5,453 nt of DNA from an uncultured Erysipelotrichaceae bacterium (lineage in GTDB: Bacteria; Bacillota_I; Bacilli_A; Erysipelotrichales; Erysipelotrichaceae): the NCBI GenBank assembly GCA_900314345.1, contig OMUX01000230.1, positions 1-5,453 of the forward strand, in the 5' to 3' direction. The notes under the pieces were generated by a model. The model worked only from the letters and a program-made list of their open reading frames with translations, did no database searches and had not been told where the DNA came from. The position numbers and the translations under genes were made by a program. Positions within the stretch are counted from its first letter, which is position 1, and every line of letters begins with the position of its first letter. Below, in pieces: positions 1 through 5,453 of this stretch.

Positions 1-359
1 GCCATGATACGGCCGGCAATGGATACCTGCGGCTGTGTCTTGTCGAGATCTTCCGCTTCATCATCACCGTACTCAGCACGGATGTCTCCAGCGTGATCCG
101 TCTGTTCATAAGCATGTCCGAAGGGATCAATGCCCTGGGCACGAAGCTGCTCCATCTTCTGGCGTCTTGCGGCTTCCTGGTCATTCAATGACAGTTCCTC
201 TGCCGCATCCGCTGCCTGTGCCAGTTTCTCCTTGACCTGATTCTTCTTCTGCTCTGCTTCTCTGCGCTTAGCAGCAAGCTCAGGATGTGCAGCCTCGAAG
301 GCCTTCCTTCTTTCTTCCTTGAGACGCTGCTTTTCTTCCTTTGTCATCTCTTCACTCAT
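1..359 (-). CDS. lysS: Lysyl-tRNA synthetase (class II), N-terminal part, cut by window edge
   Basis: LysS charges tRNA-Lys with lysine in the cytosol. The first 119 codons are visible; the anticodon-binding OB fold and the class II catalytic domain lie beyond the left edge. Residues 58-80 (LNDQ...RRQKMEQLRAQGIDPFG) and the later AGRIM at 115-119 match the usual start of bacterial class II LysRS, ahead of and entering the OB fold. Before this is an extra segment of about 57 residues, rich in Lys, Glu, Arg and Ala and probably helical. The start at 359 is supported by AAGGAG at 373-368, spaced 8 bases. An in-frame ATG at 347 is possible but has no better site. The gene follows a T-box leader whose specifier reads a Lys codon, which independently supports the assignment. 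Identity is firm; the role of the extension is unknown. Confidence 0.93.
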   Translation of the reverse strand, partial: MSEEMTKEEKQRLKEERRKAFEAAHPELAAKRREAEQKKNQVKEKLAQAADAAEELSLNDQEAARRQKMEQLRAQGIDPFGHAYEQTDHAGDIRAEYGDDEAEDLDKTQPQVSIAGRIM

Positions 360-360
360 A

Positions 361-578
361 TCATTCACTCCTTCAATCAAAAAGCTCCCATCCGACAGGG
401 ACGAGAGCTTGTTCGTGGTACCACCCTTTTTCGCATCAAAGATGCCTCATTATGTTCCGTAACGAAGAACAACGGTCAGCTCCGGAGGCCTTCTGATCAG
501 AACCGGCATGTTCTGCTTTCACCATATGCAGACTCTCTCTGCATGCCCGTAAGGATCCCTTCTCCATCATTGCCAAGC
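361..578 (-). promoter_or_regulatory. T-box riboswitch (tRNA-Lys sensing) controlling lysS
   Basis: This transcribed leader binds uncharged tRNA and blocks a terminator. The T-box core AGGGTGGTACCACG is at 427-414. The antiterminator can be drawn fully: AGGG 427-424 pairs with CCCT 400-397, ACGA 416-413 pairs with TCGT 404-401, and the TGGTACC bulge is at 423-417. The TGGT in the bulge fits an NCCA end with discriminator A, as in tRNA-Lys. Stem I has GGAG 565-562 paired to CTCC 487-484 and GATC paired to GATC 498-495, leaving a loop containing AAG at 492-490, a lysine codon followed by a purine. The apical part has the AGAGA and GGTGAAAGC features typical of stem I. Stem III is GCATC 445-441 with GATGC 437-433. 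The 5' end is estimated from the upstream promoter. The T-box call is near certain; the exact specifier register is inferred. Confidence 0.95.
379..410 (-). terminator. T-box regulated Rho-independent terminator
   Basis: AAGCTCTCGTCC (410-399) pairs with GGATGGGAGCTT (393-382) around a CTGTC loop, with two G-U pairs, and runs into five T residues (383-379). The left arm contains TCGT and the first bases of CCCT, which the antiterminator uses, so the two folds exclude each other. The lysS ribosome binding site begins six bases after the T run. Confidence 0.92.
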
Positions 579-584
579 GAGGTC

Positions 585-612
585 ATTCTAACATGATCAG
601 CATCTTTTGCAA
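585..612 (-). promoter_or_regulatory. Promoter for the T-box/lysS transcript
   Basis: A -35 like TTGCAA (612-607) is separated by 16 bases from a -10 TAGAAT (590-585). The -10 is preceded by TGT, giving an extended -10. It starts 9 bases after the crr stop codon and would begin transcription near 578, just before stem I of the T-box. The placement makes it convincing; the -35 matches consensus at only four of six positions. Confidence 0.6.
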
Positions 613-620
613 GGCTGTTT

Positions 621-1127
621 TCAGAGACTGATGACCTGTCCTCTTGTGACCTTGCCAGGAGCTGCGAACTTGATCTCCTTGCCATTGGCATTTGTCACAA
701 TCAGCATCACAGACATGTCATACTTTGCGCCCAGCTTCTTGAGATCAACTGTCACGATCGGCTCGCCTGCCTTGACCGTGTCATCCTGCTTGTGGCTCAG
801 AACCTTGAAGCCATCACCCTTTGCATTGACAGTATCAATGCCGATGTGAACCAGAAGCTCAACACCATCGCTTCTTGTAACGCCGAAGGCATGTCCTGTC
901 GGGAACAGTGCCGTAAGCTTGCCGTTTGCCGGAGCACAGATTGTCACTTCATTGCCTGCATACTTGAATGCAACACCATCACCCATCATCTTCTGCGCGA
1001 AGACAGGATCCGGAACCGTGCCAAGATCAATCATCTCACCATCAGCCAGTGCGCAGATCTGATCATCTGCGATGTCGACCGGAGGAAGTTCCGGTGCCTT
1101 CTTCTTGCCAAAACCAAACAGTCCCAT
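621..1127 (-). CDS. crr: PTS glucose-type EIIA component (free-standing phosphocarrier)
   Basis: This 168-residue protein fits the EIIA-Glc family, which takes phosphate from HPr and passes it to the EIIB domain of sugar permeases, and in some bacteria also regulates other transporters. Both active-site histidines are present: H79 in TGHAF and H94 in LLVHIGIDT, the latter being the expected phosphorylated residue. GDGVAF (49-54) and the C-terminal KVTRGQVI are also typical. There is no membrane domain, so it acts in the cytosol, and no EIIBC gene is visible nearby. I chose the ATG at 1127 because MGLFGFGK matches the usual EIIA start and because an upstream in-frame ATG at 1163 lies only about 8 bases from the predicted transcript start, inside a hairpin. 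The ribosome binding site for 1127 (AAAGGTAG) is weak and somewhat far. It follows the membrane protein gene with an 84-base gap. Confidence 0.93.
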   Translation of the reverse strand: MGLFGFGKKKAPELPPVDIADDQICALADGEMIDLGTVPDPVFAQKMMGDGVAFKYAGNEVTICAPANGKLTALFPTGHAFGVTRSDGVELLVHIGIDTVNAKGDGFKVLSHKQDDTVKAGEPIVTVDLKKLGAKYDMSVMLIVTNANGKEIKFAAPGKVTRGQVISL

Positions 1128-1151
1128 ACTATGATTTCTACCTTTCTTTGT

Positions 1152-1165
1152 GCATGTTTCCATGC
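1152..1165 (-). other. GNRA-capped hairpin in the crr leader
   Basis: GCATG and CATGC form a perfect 5-bp stem closed by GAAA, a GNRA-class tetraloop. It would sit close to the 5' end of the crr mRNA if the promoter at 1207-1178 is used. It buries the upstream in-frame ATG at 1163 and leaves the stretch before the ATG at 1127 unpaired. There is no T run, so it is not a terminator. A role in mRNA stability is only a guess. Confidence 0.4.
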
Positions 1166-1177
1166 TTCCTTATAAGA

Positions 1178-1207
1178 ATAATAAACTTTACAAGGCAGGT
1201 AATTCAA
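1178..1207 (-). promoter_or_regulatory. Candidate crr promoter
   Basis: TTGAAT (1207-1202), an 18-base spacer and TATTAT (1183-1178) match sigma-A boxes at four and five of six positions. The -35 lies just after the stop codon of the preceding gene. Transcription would start near 1171, giving a leader of about 44 bases before the ATG at 1127. No terminator is visible after the upstream gene, so read-through into crr is also possible. Confidence 0.45.
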
Positions 1208-1211
1208 TGAT

Positions 1212-2897
1212 TCATTTCGCTTTCTCAATGGAAGTCACAAGATATGTTCCATCCTCCTGCAGGGAAGCCATGCATTCCACCTGACTGTCTTCACTCAGGA
1301 ACAGGACCGTTCCTGCATTCTCCTGAGTTACCGGAATGACAAACACCTTGTCCCCGGACTTCAGATAGACATACGTATTACCGTCAATGACCGCAGTCTT
1401 CACTGCATTGATCTGATTGATATTGAAATGTTCATCACTGCCTGCCGATACCGTTCCGTTGGATACCTGACGGATGAGCTGAGCAATGGCACTGCCGGAA
1501 TCCTTGTCTGCTTTGACGGTATAGACCTGCTGATAATCCTGGGCATCCACCATGGCATACATCTTGATGAGACCTGCACTGTCCTTCAATGACAGAAGGT
1601 ATACAGGTTTGCCTGCCACATTCAGCAGTGTCGGGAATGTTGCTGTATAGCCATAGTTGAGCACTTCACCTTCCGCACTTGCCATCACTGCAGACTCACT
1701 TGCACCAGGGGTTGCCGTATACTGTGCTTCATGTGTCCTGAGATTCACCAGGACAAACCCTACATTGGAATCATCACTTGCAGCACTTGTCATGCCGGTG
1801 TACAGCCATACATCTCCATCCTTTGCCAGGTAGTTGTATCCCTCTGATGTCTCAATCACACCTTCCTGTCCGAACACACTGTTGAAGAATCCCTTCTGGA
1901 AGCTGCCCCAGTTGTTCAGTTCTTCAATGACAAGGTCTGCCGGATACACACGGTCCACCCATTCAGGCACTTCCTCCATACTGTACTTCGTGCCTGTACC
2001 GCTTACCGGATCAAACAGGATCACACCTGTCACACGCTGTTTGCTGTGAATGCCGGTATAGCCGTATGTCGTACATACATACCAGGGATTGCCTTCTTCA
2101 TCGATTTCAAAGGTCGGGGAACCGAACAAGGCAAAGGGAAACTGAAAACGAAGCTTCCGGTAAAGATTCTCATTTCCATAGGCACTTGGCACATAACGCA
2201 TCATTGCGTCCAGACGCTTCAGGCTGGTCTTGCCGCTGGTGGTGCTGACTGTGATATATGCAGGGATGCCCGATGCCCGGTTCCTCATGTACTTGATAAA
2301 GCCGTCATAGGCAAGCGGTGTAACACGTACAGACGCTCCCTGATAGGAAATCTGTGAATACTCTTCAGATGCTGTGAACTGTGACACCAGATCCGTCATC
2401 TGGCCCATGACCTTGTCGCCAAGAAGCTGTGCAGACGTACGGTCAATGACCGCTGTTTCTTCAAAGCTGTAGCTTGGAATTTCATTGAAATCCACGGAAT
2501 CCGGAACGATACGTCCCGCATAGGACTTTGCCATGAACAACGGGGAGCAGATCAGTGCAGACAATAACTGTACGGCAATGATTACGCCAACGGTTTTCCA
2601 CACCCAGCTTCTGGGCTGATGTGTGATATTGATTTCGATCTGCCCCTTCTTGTTCTTCTGCGTTGTATTTATTGTTCTTTCTTCATAGAAGAACATGTTT
2701 CCAGCCACCACGAACAGGACAACCACCATGATCCACATCTCCAGGGACGATGGATTCAATGCCGGATAGAAGATGTAGTACCAGCCGATGGCAAGAAGTG
2801 CAAACAGTACAATCTTCTTTCCTTTTGATAAATGATCTGTCAGGAATGCAAGTCCTGCAGCATAGGCAAGAATCAGTAACACGGCAAATATTCTCAT
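1212..2897 (-). CDS. Uncharacterised membrane protein with large C-terminal extracytoplasmic domain
   Basis: I cannot assign a function to this 561-residue protein. Four hydrophobic segments lie at about residues 2-20, 28-47, 53-71 and 99-122. The loops SKGKK (24-28) and 72-98 are positively charged, which by the positive-inside rule puts both in the cytosol and the remaining 435 or so residues outside the membrane. That part is soluble, rich in aromatic, Thr and Ser residues with alternating beta-like patterns, and contains WVDRVYPADLVIEELNNWG (328-346) and a LKDSAGLIKMYAMVD stretch (about 443-457). The C-terminal 70 residues look like a small beta domain. I recall similar Firmicute proteins carrying loose labels such as CvpA-family or cell-shape protein, but I cannot verify this. 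The start at 2897 has a good AAAGGGG site 7 bases upstream. It is a separate unit from the ABC operon because a terminator lies between them. Confidence 0.85.
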   Translation of the reverse strand: MRIFAVLLILAYAAGLAFLTDHLSKGKKIVLFALLAIGWYYIFYPALNPSSLEMWIMVVVLFVVAGNMFFYEERTINTTQKNKKGQIEINITHQPRSWVWKTVGVIIAVQLLSALICSPLFMAKSYAGRIVPDSVDFNEIPSYSFEETAVIDRTSAQLLGDKVMGQMTDLVSQFTASEEYSQISYQGASVRVTPLAYDGFIKYMRNRASGIPAYITVSTTSGKTSLKRLDAMMRYVPSAYGNENLYRKLRFQFPFALFGSPTFEIDEEGNPWYVCTTYGYTGIHSKQRVTGVILFDPVSGTGTKYSMEEVPEWVDRVYPADLVIEELNNWGSFQKGFFNSVFGQEGVIETSEGYNYLAKDGDVWLYTGMTSAASDDSNVGFVLVNLRTHEAQYTATPGASESAVMASAEGEVLNYGYTATFPTLLNVAGKPVYLLSLKDSAGLIKMYAMVDAQDYQQVYTVKADKDSGSAIAQLIRQVSNGTVSAGSDEHFNINQINAVKTAVIDGNTYVYLKSGDKVFVIPVTQENAGTVLFLSEDSQVECMASLQEDGTYLVTSIEKAK

Positions 2898-2920
2898 ATG
2901 AAATCCCCTTTGTTACCTCA

Positions 2921-2942
2921 ATTATGACAGAGCAATTGTCAT
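2921..2942 (-). promoter_or_regulatory. Extended -10 element overlapped by an inverted repeat (putative operator)
   Basis: CATAAT (2926-2921), preceded by TGT, resembles an extended -10 element and would start transcription about 17 bases before the ATG at 2897. No good -35 is visible at the right distance. A perfect inverted repeat, ATGACA and TGTCAT separated by 7 bases (2942-2924), overlaps this -10 and its spacer, the usual position for a repressor site. The regulator is unknown. Confidence 0.4.
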
Positions 2943-2980
2943 CAAATCATAAGGTTTGTGTAAAATCCGTATACACGAAG

Positions 2981-3012
2981 AAAAGGCTCCTGCACCAAAT
3001 GGCACAGGAACC
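2981..3012 (-). terminator. Rho-independent terminator of the ABC transporter operon
   Basis: GGTTCCTGTGCC (3012-3001) pairs with GGTGCAGGAGCC (2996-2985) over 12 bp with three G-U pairs and an ATTT loop, followed by TTTTCTTC. It begins 20 bases after the stop codon of the second permease and ends the ABC operon before the membrane protein gene. Confidence 0.88.
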
Positions 3013-3031
3013 TATAGGAGGATGGCAATCC

Positions 3032-3898
3032 TTATTCCTTGACACCGCCGGCAGTCACACCGCCGACAATGTACTTCGACAGGAACAGGTAGACAATGAT
3101 GACTGGGAAAATGGAGAATGCAATCATCATGTAAACCTTGCCCATATCGAACTTTGCATAGTCTGCCTTGCGAAGTTCGGCAATCAGGATCGGGAGCGTC
3201 TTCTTCTCCTTCTTCGACAGAATCAGTGCCGGAGTAAAGAAGTTATTCCAGGAACTGACGAATGTGAAGATCGCCTGGACTGCAATTGCCGGTTTCATCA
3301 GCGGCAGAACAATCTGGTTGAATGTACGGAATTCCGAAGCACCGTCAATACGTGCAGCCTCCAGCATGGAGATGGACAGGTTGGAGTCCATGTACTGCTT
3401 CATGTAGAAGAAGACTGCCGGTGAAGCAATGCTCGGAACAATCAGCGGAATGAAGGAATCCATCAGCTTCATCTTGGACATCAAGGAGATGAATCCCAGT
3501 GCAGTGACCTGCGTCGGAATTGTCATGATGGCAAGGATGAATGTGAAGATGAAGTTCTTTCCCTTGAAGTCATACGCATGGATTGCGAATGCCGTCATCG
3601 TGGAGAAGTATGTGCAGAGAACTGCAGAGCATCCGGATACGATGAGGGAATTGAGCAGACCATTCCACATCGGAAGGGTTGCATCATTCAGCAGATTGTG
3701 CCAGTTTGTAGCAAAATAATGGCTCGGAACTGCTGTGAAACCTGCCGCAAGCTCACCATTGGAACGGGTGGAGTTAATGAACAATACATAGAACCAGATC
3801 AGGCACAGGAATGTCAGCAGAATCAGAACAAGATAGGCAATGAACCGTCTTGCATGAACACTGTTCTTCTTTTCCAGTGTATTTTCTTTTGAACTCAT
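3032..3898 (-). CDS. Carbohydrate ABC transporter permease, MalG type
   Basis: This 288-residue inner-membrane subunit forms half of the channel of a CUT1-type sugar importer. Six hydrophobic segments can be seen at roughly residues 18-41, 79-102, 115-137, 147-166, 202-224 and 255-275. The EAA loop that docks the ATPase is intact: E180-A-A, G186, then I196 and LP at 198-199 (EAARIDGAS...IVLPLMKP). The ending SKYIVGGVTAGGVKE is typical of MalG-like subunits. The start at 3898 is set by AAGGAGG 7 bases upstream, which overlaps the stop codon of the MalF-type gene. The two permease genes are 12 bases apart and surely co-transcribed. The length is normal for the family. The sugar cannot be read from the permease. 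Confidence 0.94.
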   Translation of the reverse strand: MSSKENTLEKKNSVHARRFIAYLVLILLTFLCLIWFYVLFINSTRSNGELAAGFTAVPSHYFATNWHNLLNDATLPMWNGLLNSLIVSGCSAVLCTYFSTMTAFAIHAYDFKGKNFIFTFILAIMTIPTQVTALGFISLMSKMKLMDSFIPLIVPSIASPAVFFYMKQYMDSNLSISMLEAARIDGASEFRTFNQIVLPLMKPAIAVQAIFTFVSSWNNFFTPALILSKKEKKTLPILIAELRKADYAKFDMGKVYMMIAFSIFPVIIVYLFLSKYIVGGVTAGGVKE

Positions 3899-3910
3899 AA
3901 TTCTGCCTCC

Positions 3911-4840
3911 TTACTTCTTGGCATATGCCAGCTTGTAGACAAGCAGTGACAGAAGACCTGTGATGATGAACAGGATGACCGACAAAGCACCGGCCATACC
4001 GAAGTTCTTCGAGAACAGATGCTTGTTCAGATACATGATCAATGTCATCGATGTACGGTTCGGGTTGCCTGCACCGTTGGTCAGGATCTGCGGTACATCG
4101 AACATCTGCAGACCACCGATCAGGGAAGTAATCAATACATAGATCAGAATCGGTCTGAGCAGCGGCAGTGTGATCTTCCAGAAGATCTGGCTTGCCGTAG
4201 CTCCATCGATTTCAGCTGCTTCAAACAATGATGTATCAATACCCATCATGCCGGCCATCAGGAGAATCGTCGTGTTGCCGAACCACATGATGAAGTTCAT
4301 GAAGGCAACCAGTGTTCTGACTGCCGCGATATTTGACATGAACTTGAACGGCTCACTGATCACTCCAAGCTGTACCAGTACGGAGTTCACAGGTCCTGTA
4401 TCAGCGAACAAAGTGAAGAACAGCATGGACATGGCGCTTGCCATGATCAGGTTCGGCAGATAGATGACTGTCTTGAAGAAACGCTGTCCCTTGAGCTTCA
4501 GGGATGGATCCGTGAACCACGCAGCCAGCAGCAGTGAGAAGAAGATCTGCGGGATGAATCCGCCGATCCACATGATCATTGTGTTCTGCGTATACTTCAG
4601 AAGATCACCGTTGGTAAACAATGTCTTGTAGTTTTCCAGGCCGATGAAATTCGGACCGATCTGGTTGAGTCCGTCTTCATACATCTCGAAGAAGGAATAA
4701 TAAATGGTGGAGATCAGCGGAATCAGCTGGAAAATGACATAGGTGACAACAAACGGGATCAGGAAGATGTAGCCCCATTTGTTGTAATTCGTGGCTTTTG
4801 CCTTCGTTTTTGGTGCTGCTGCACGTTTGGCTTCTTCCAT
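3911..4840 (-). CDS. Carbohydrate ABC transporter permease, MalF type
   Basis: This 309-residue protein is the partner channel subunit of the sugar importer. It has a basic, Ala/Lys-rich cytosolic N-terminus (1-22), then hydrophobic segments near 23-47, 87-108, 124-145, 172-198, 231-250 and 281-304. The EAA loop is complete: E207-A-A, G213, and ITLP at 223-226 (FEAAEIDGA...ITLPLLRP). The FIGLENYKTLF stretch (65-75) after the first helix is characteristic of the MalF/UgpA-like group, and the protein lacks the large periplasmic insert of E. coli MalF. The start at 4840 is preceded by AGGAGG spaced 7 bases. It lies between the binding-protein gene, from which a hairpin separates it, and the MalG-type gene. 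No ATPase gene follows. Confidence 0.94.
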   Translation of the reverse strand: MEEAKRAAAPKTKAKATNYNKWGYIFLIPFVVTYVIFQLIPLISTIYYSFFEMYEDGLNQIGPNFIGLENYKTLFTNGDLLKYTQNTMIMWIGGFIPQIFFSLLLAAWFTDPSLKLKGQRFFKTVIYLPNLIMASAMSMLFFTLFADTGPVNSVLVQLGVISEPFKFMSNIAAVRTLVAFMNFIMWFGNTTILLMAGMMGIDTSLFEAAEIDGATASQIFWKITLPLLRPILIYVLITSLIGGLQMFDVPQILTNGAGNPNRTSMTLIMYLNKHLFSKNFGMAGALSVILFIITGLLSLLVYKLAYAKK

Positions 4841-4871
4841 AATCGTGCCTCCTAACTAACAGATACAAGAA

Positions 4872-4907
4872 GAGTGCCTGCCCGGCCTTTTCGCTGGACA
4901 GGCACTC
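4872..4907 (-). terminator. Intercistronic hairpin after the binding-protein gene (partial terminator or mRNA stabiliser)
   Basis: GAGTGCCTGTCC (4907-4896) pairs with GGGCAGGCACTC (4883-4872), 12 bp with one G-U pair and a 12-base loop. The following TTCTTG is a poor T run, so termination is probably incomplete. Such hairpins between binding-protein and permease genes commonly protect or limit the transcript so that the binding protein is made in excess; that role is inferred here. Confidence 0.7.
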
Positions 4908-4937
4908 ATTCAGTTAAATCAGATTTGAATCAGATGA

Positions 4938-5453
4938 TTAGTGCTCCAGTGAAGGATACTTTTCACTGACATCTGTGTAGAATGCTTCGAGAGCTTCGTC
5001 ATAGGAAGCGTTGCCATCGAAGAAATCCTTCATAGCCTTCTGGAAGGACTCGTTGCAGCCCTGGTCATAAGCACTGATATTGCTCATATCAACCTTTTCA
5101 GCACCAGCTGCGAGCTGAGCATACGGGTTCTGTCCGCCGAGGATAGCATTTCCGAAGGATGCATCAGCAGCGAGGTCGCCCAGAACCTTCTTGGAGTTGA
5201 CGCAGTCACTGTCATCAACAGCGATTTCCTTGAGAACATCGTAGTTGGTTGTCATTGTGAGGATGATATCCTTGACGAGTGAAGGGTTATCTGTTCCTTC
5301 AGCGCCGCAGACCCATGTGCCGCCCCAGTAGAATCCCTGAGGGCCTTCAGCCAGACCCCAGCCGCCTGCATGAGAGATAGAACCATCATCATCCTTGTCA
5401 GGACCATTACCCATGGAGAAGTTGATCAGCCAAGCCGGTCCGAAGTAGCAGAA
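4938..5453 (-). CDS. Sugar ABC transporter extracellular solute-binding protein, C-terminal part
   Basis: The right window edge cuts this gene; 171 C-terminal residues remain, and the reading frame is open to position 5453. The visible part starts with CYFGPAWLINFSMG and continues with LAEGPQGFYWGGTW and GTDNPSLVKDIILTM. This pattern is typical of the second lobe of family 1 sugar-binding lipoproteins of CUT1 importers, where aromatic residues line the sugar site. The last 30 residues (DFFDGNASYDEALEAFYTDVSEKYP) form the usual C-terminal helix region. The signal peptide and lipobox must lie outside the window. It precedes both permease genes and is separated from them by a stable hairpin. The ligand is not identifiable. 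An internal ATG at 5414 is not the true start, because the conserved sequence continues upstream of it. Confidence 0.9.
   Translation of the reverse strand, partial: FCYFGPAWLINFSMGNGPDKDDDGSISHAGGWGLAEGPQGFYWGGTWVCGAEGTDNPSLVKDIILTMTTNYDVLKEIAVDDSDCVNSKKVLGDLAADASFGNAILGGQNPYAQLAAGAEKVDMSNISAYDQGCNESFQKAMKDFFDGNASYDEALEAFYTDVSEKYPSLEH

Noticed and set aside
497..691. Open frames within the T-box leader on both strands
   Set aside because: They overlap structured leader RNA and the end of crr, lack ribosome binding sites and have no protein-like features.
1128..1163. Twelve-residue N-terminal extension of crr (start at 1163)
   Set aside because: The sequence METCTKKGRNHS does not resemble EIIA proteins, AAGGA is only about three bases from this ATG, and the ATG lies in a hairpin near the predicted transcript start.
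1210..1226. Possible catabolite (cre) site upstream of crr
   Set aside because: The minus-strand sequence around AAAGCGAAA resembles a cre centre, but both outer half-site positions mismatch and it overlaps the end of the preceding coding region.
2750..3424. Plus-strand open frame of 224 codons
   Set aside because: It runs antisense across the end of the MalG-type permease, a clear terminator and the start of the membrane protein gene. Its translation has no domain-like pattern and it has no convincing ribosome binding site.
4677..4868. Minus-strand 63-codon frame at the start of the MalF-type gene
   Set aside because: It is an out-of-frame shadow of the permease coding region, which has the strong AGGAGG site and conserved sequence.

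Overview
All recognisable genes lie on the minus strand, so the window reads right to left. It looks like a chromosomal stretch of a Firmicute-type bacterium. The evidence is a T-box riboswitch, strong AGGAGG-type ribosome binding sites, a free-standing glucose-type PTS EIIA, and a sugar ABC importer with no ATPase gene beside it. An Erysipelotrichia-like gut bacterium is my guess; it rests on general resemblance and is not proven by the sequence.

Layout in transcription order. (1) 5453-3032 is the tail of a carbohydrate ABC importer operon: the C-terminal part of a solute-binding protein, a long stable hairpin, a MalF-type permease, a MalG-type permease, and a Rho-independent terminator at 3012-2981. 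(2) 2897-1212 encodes a 561-residue membrane protein with four N-terminal helices and a large domain predicted to lie outside the membrane. I cannot assign it a function. A perfect inverted repeat overlaps its likely -10 element. (3) 1127-621 is crr, a cytosolic EIIA-Glc-type phosphocarrier with both active-site histidines, probably with its own promoter and a short leader carrying a GNRA-capped hairpin. (4) 612-361 holds a promoter followed by a complete T-box leader with a lysine AAG specifier. (5) 359-1 is the start of lysS (lysyl-tRNA synthetase), which carries an extra charged N-terminal segment of about 57 residues.

How the parts may work together. The ABC genes import a sugar or oligosaccharide of unknown identity and must borrow an ATPase encoded elsewhere. 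crr supplies the general PTS EIIA, which could link PTS state to sugar use, though nothing here shows a direct interaction with the ABC system. lysS is an independent unit: uncharged tRNA-Lys should stabilise the antiterminator and switch on synthetase production. I see no mobile element, CRISPR array, tRNA or rRNA gene. Most of the window is ordinary housekeeping and transport DNA. The T-box, the LysS extension and the unknown membrane protein with its operator-like palindrome are the parts worth a second look.
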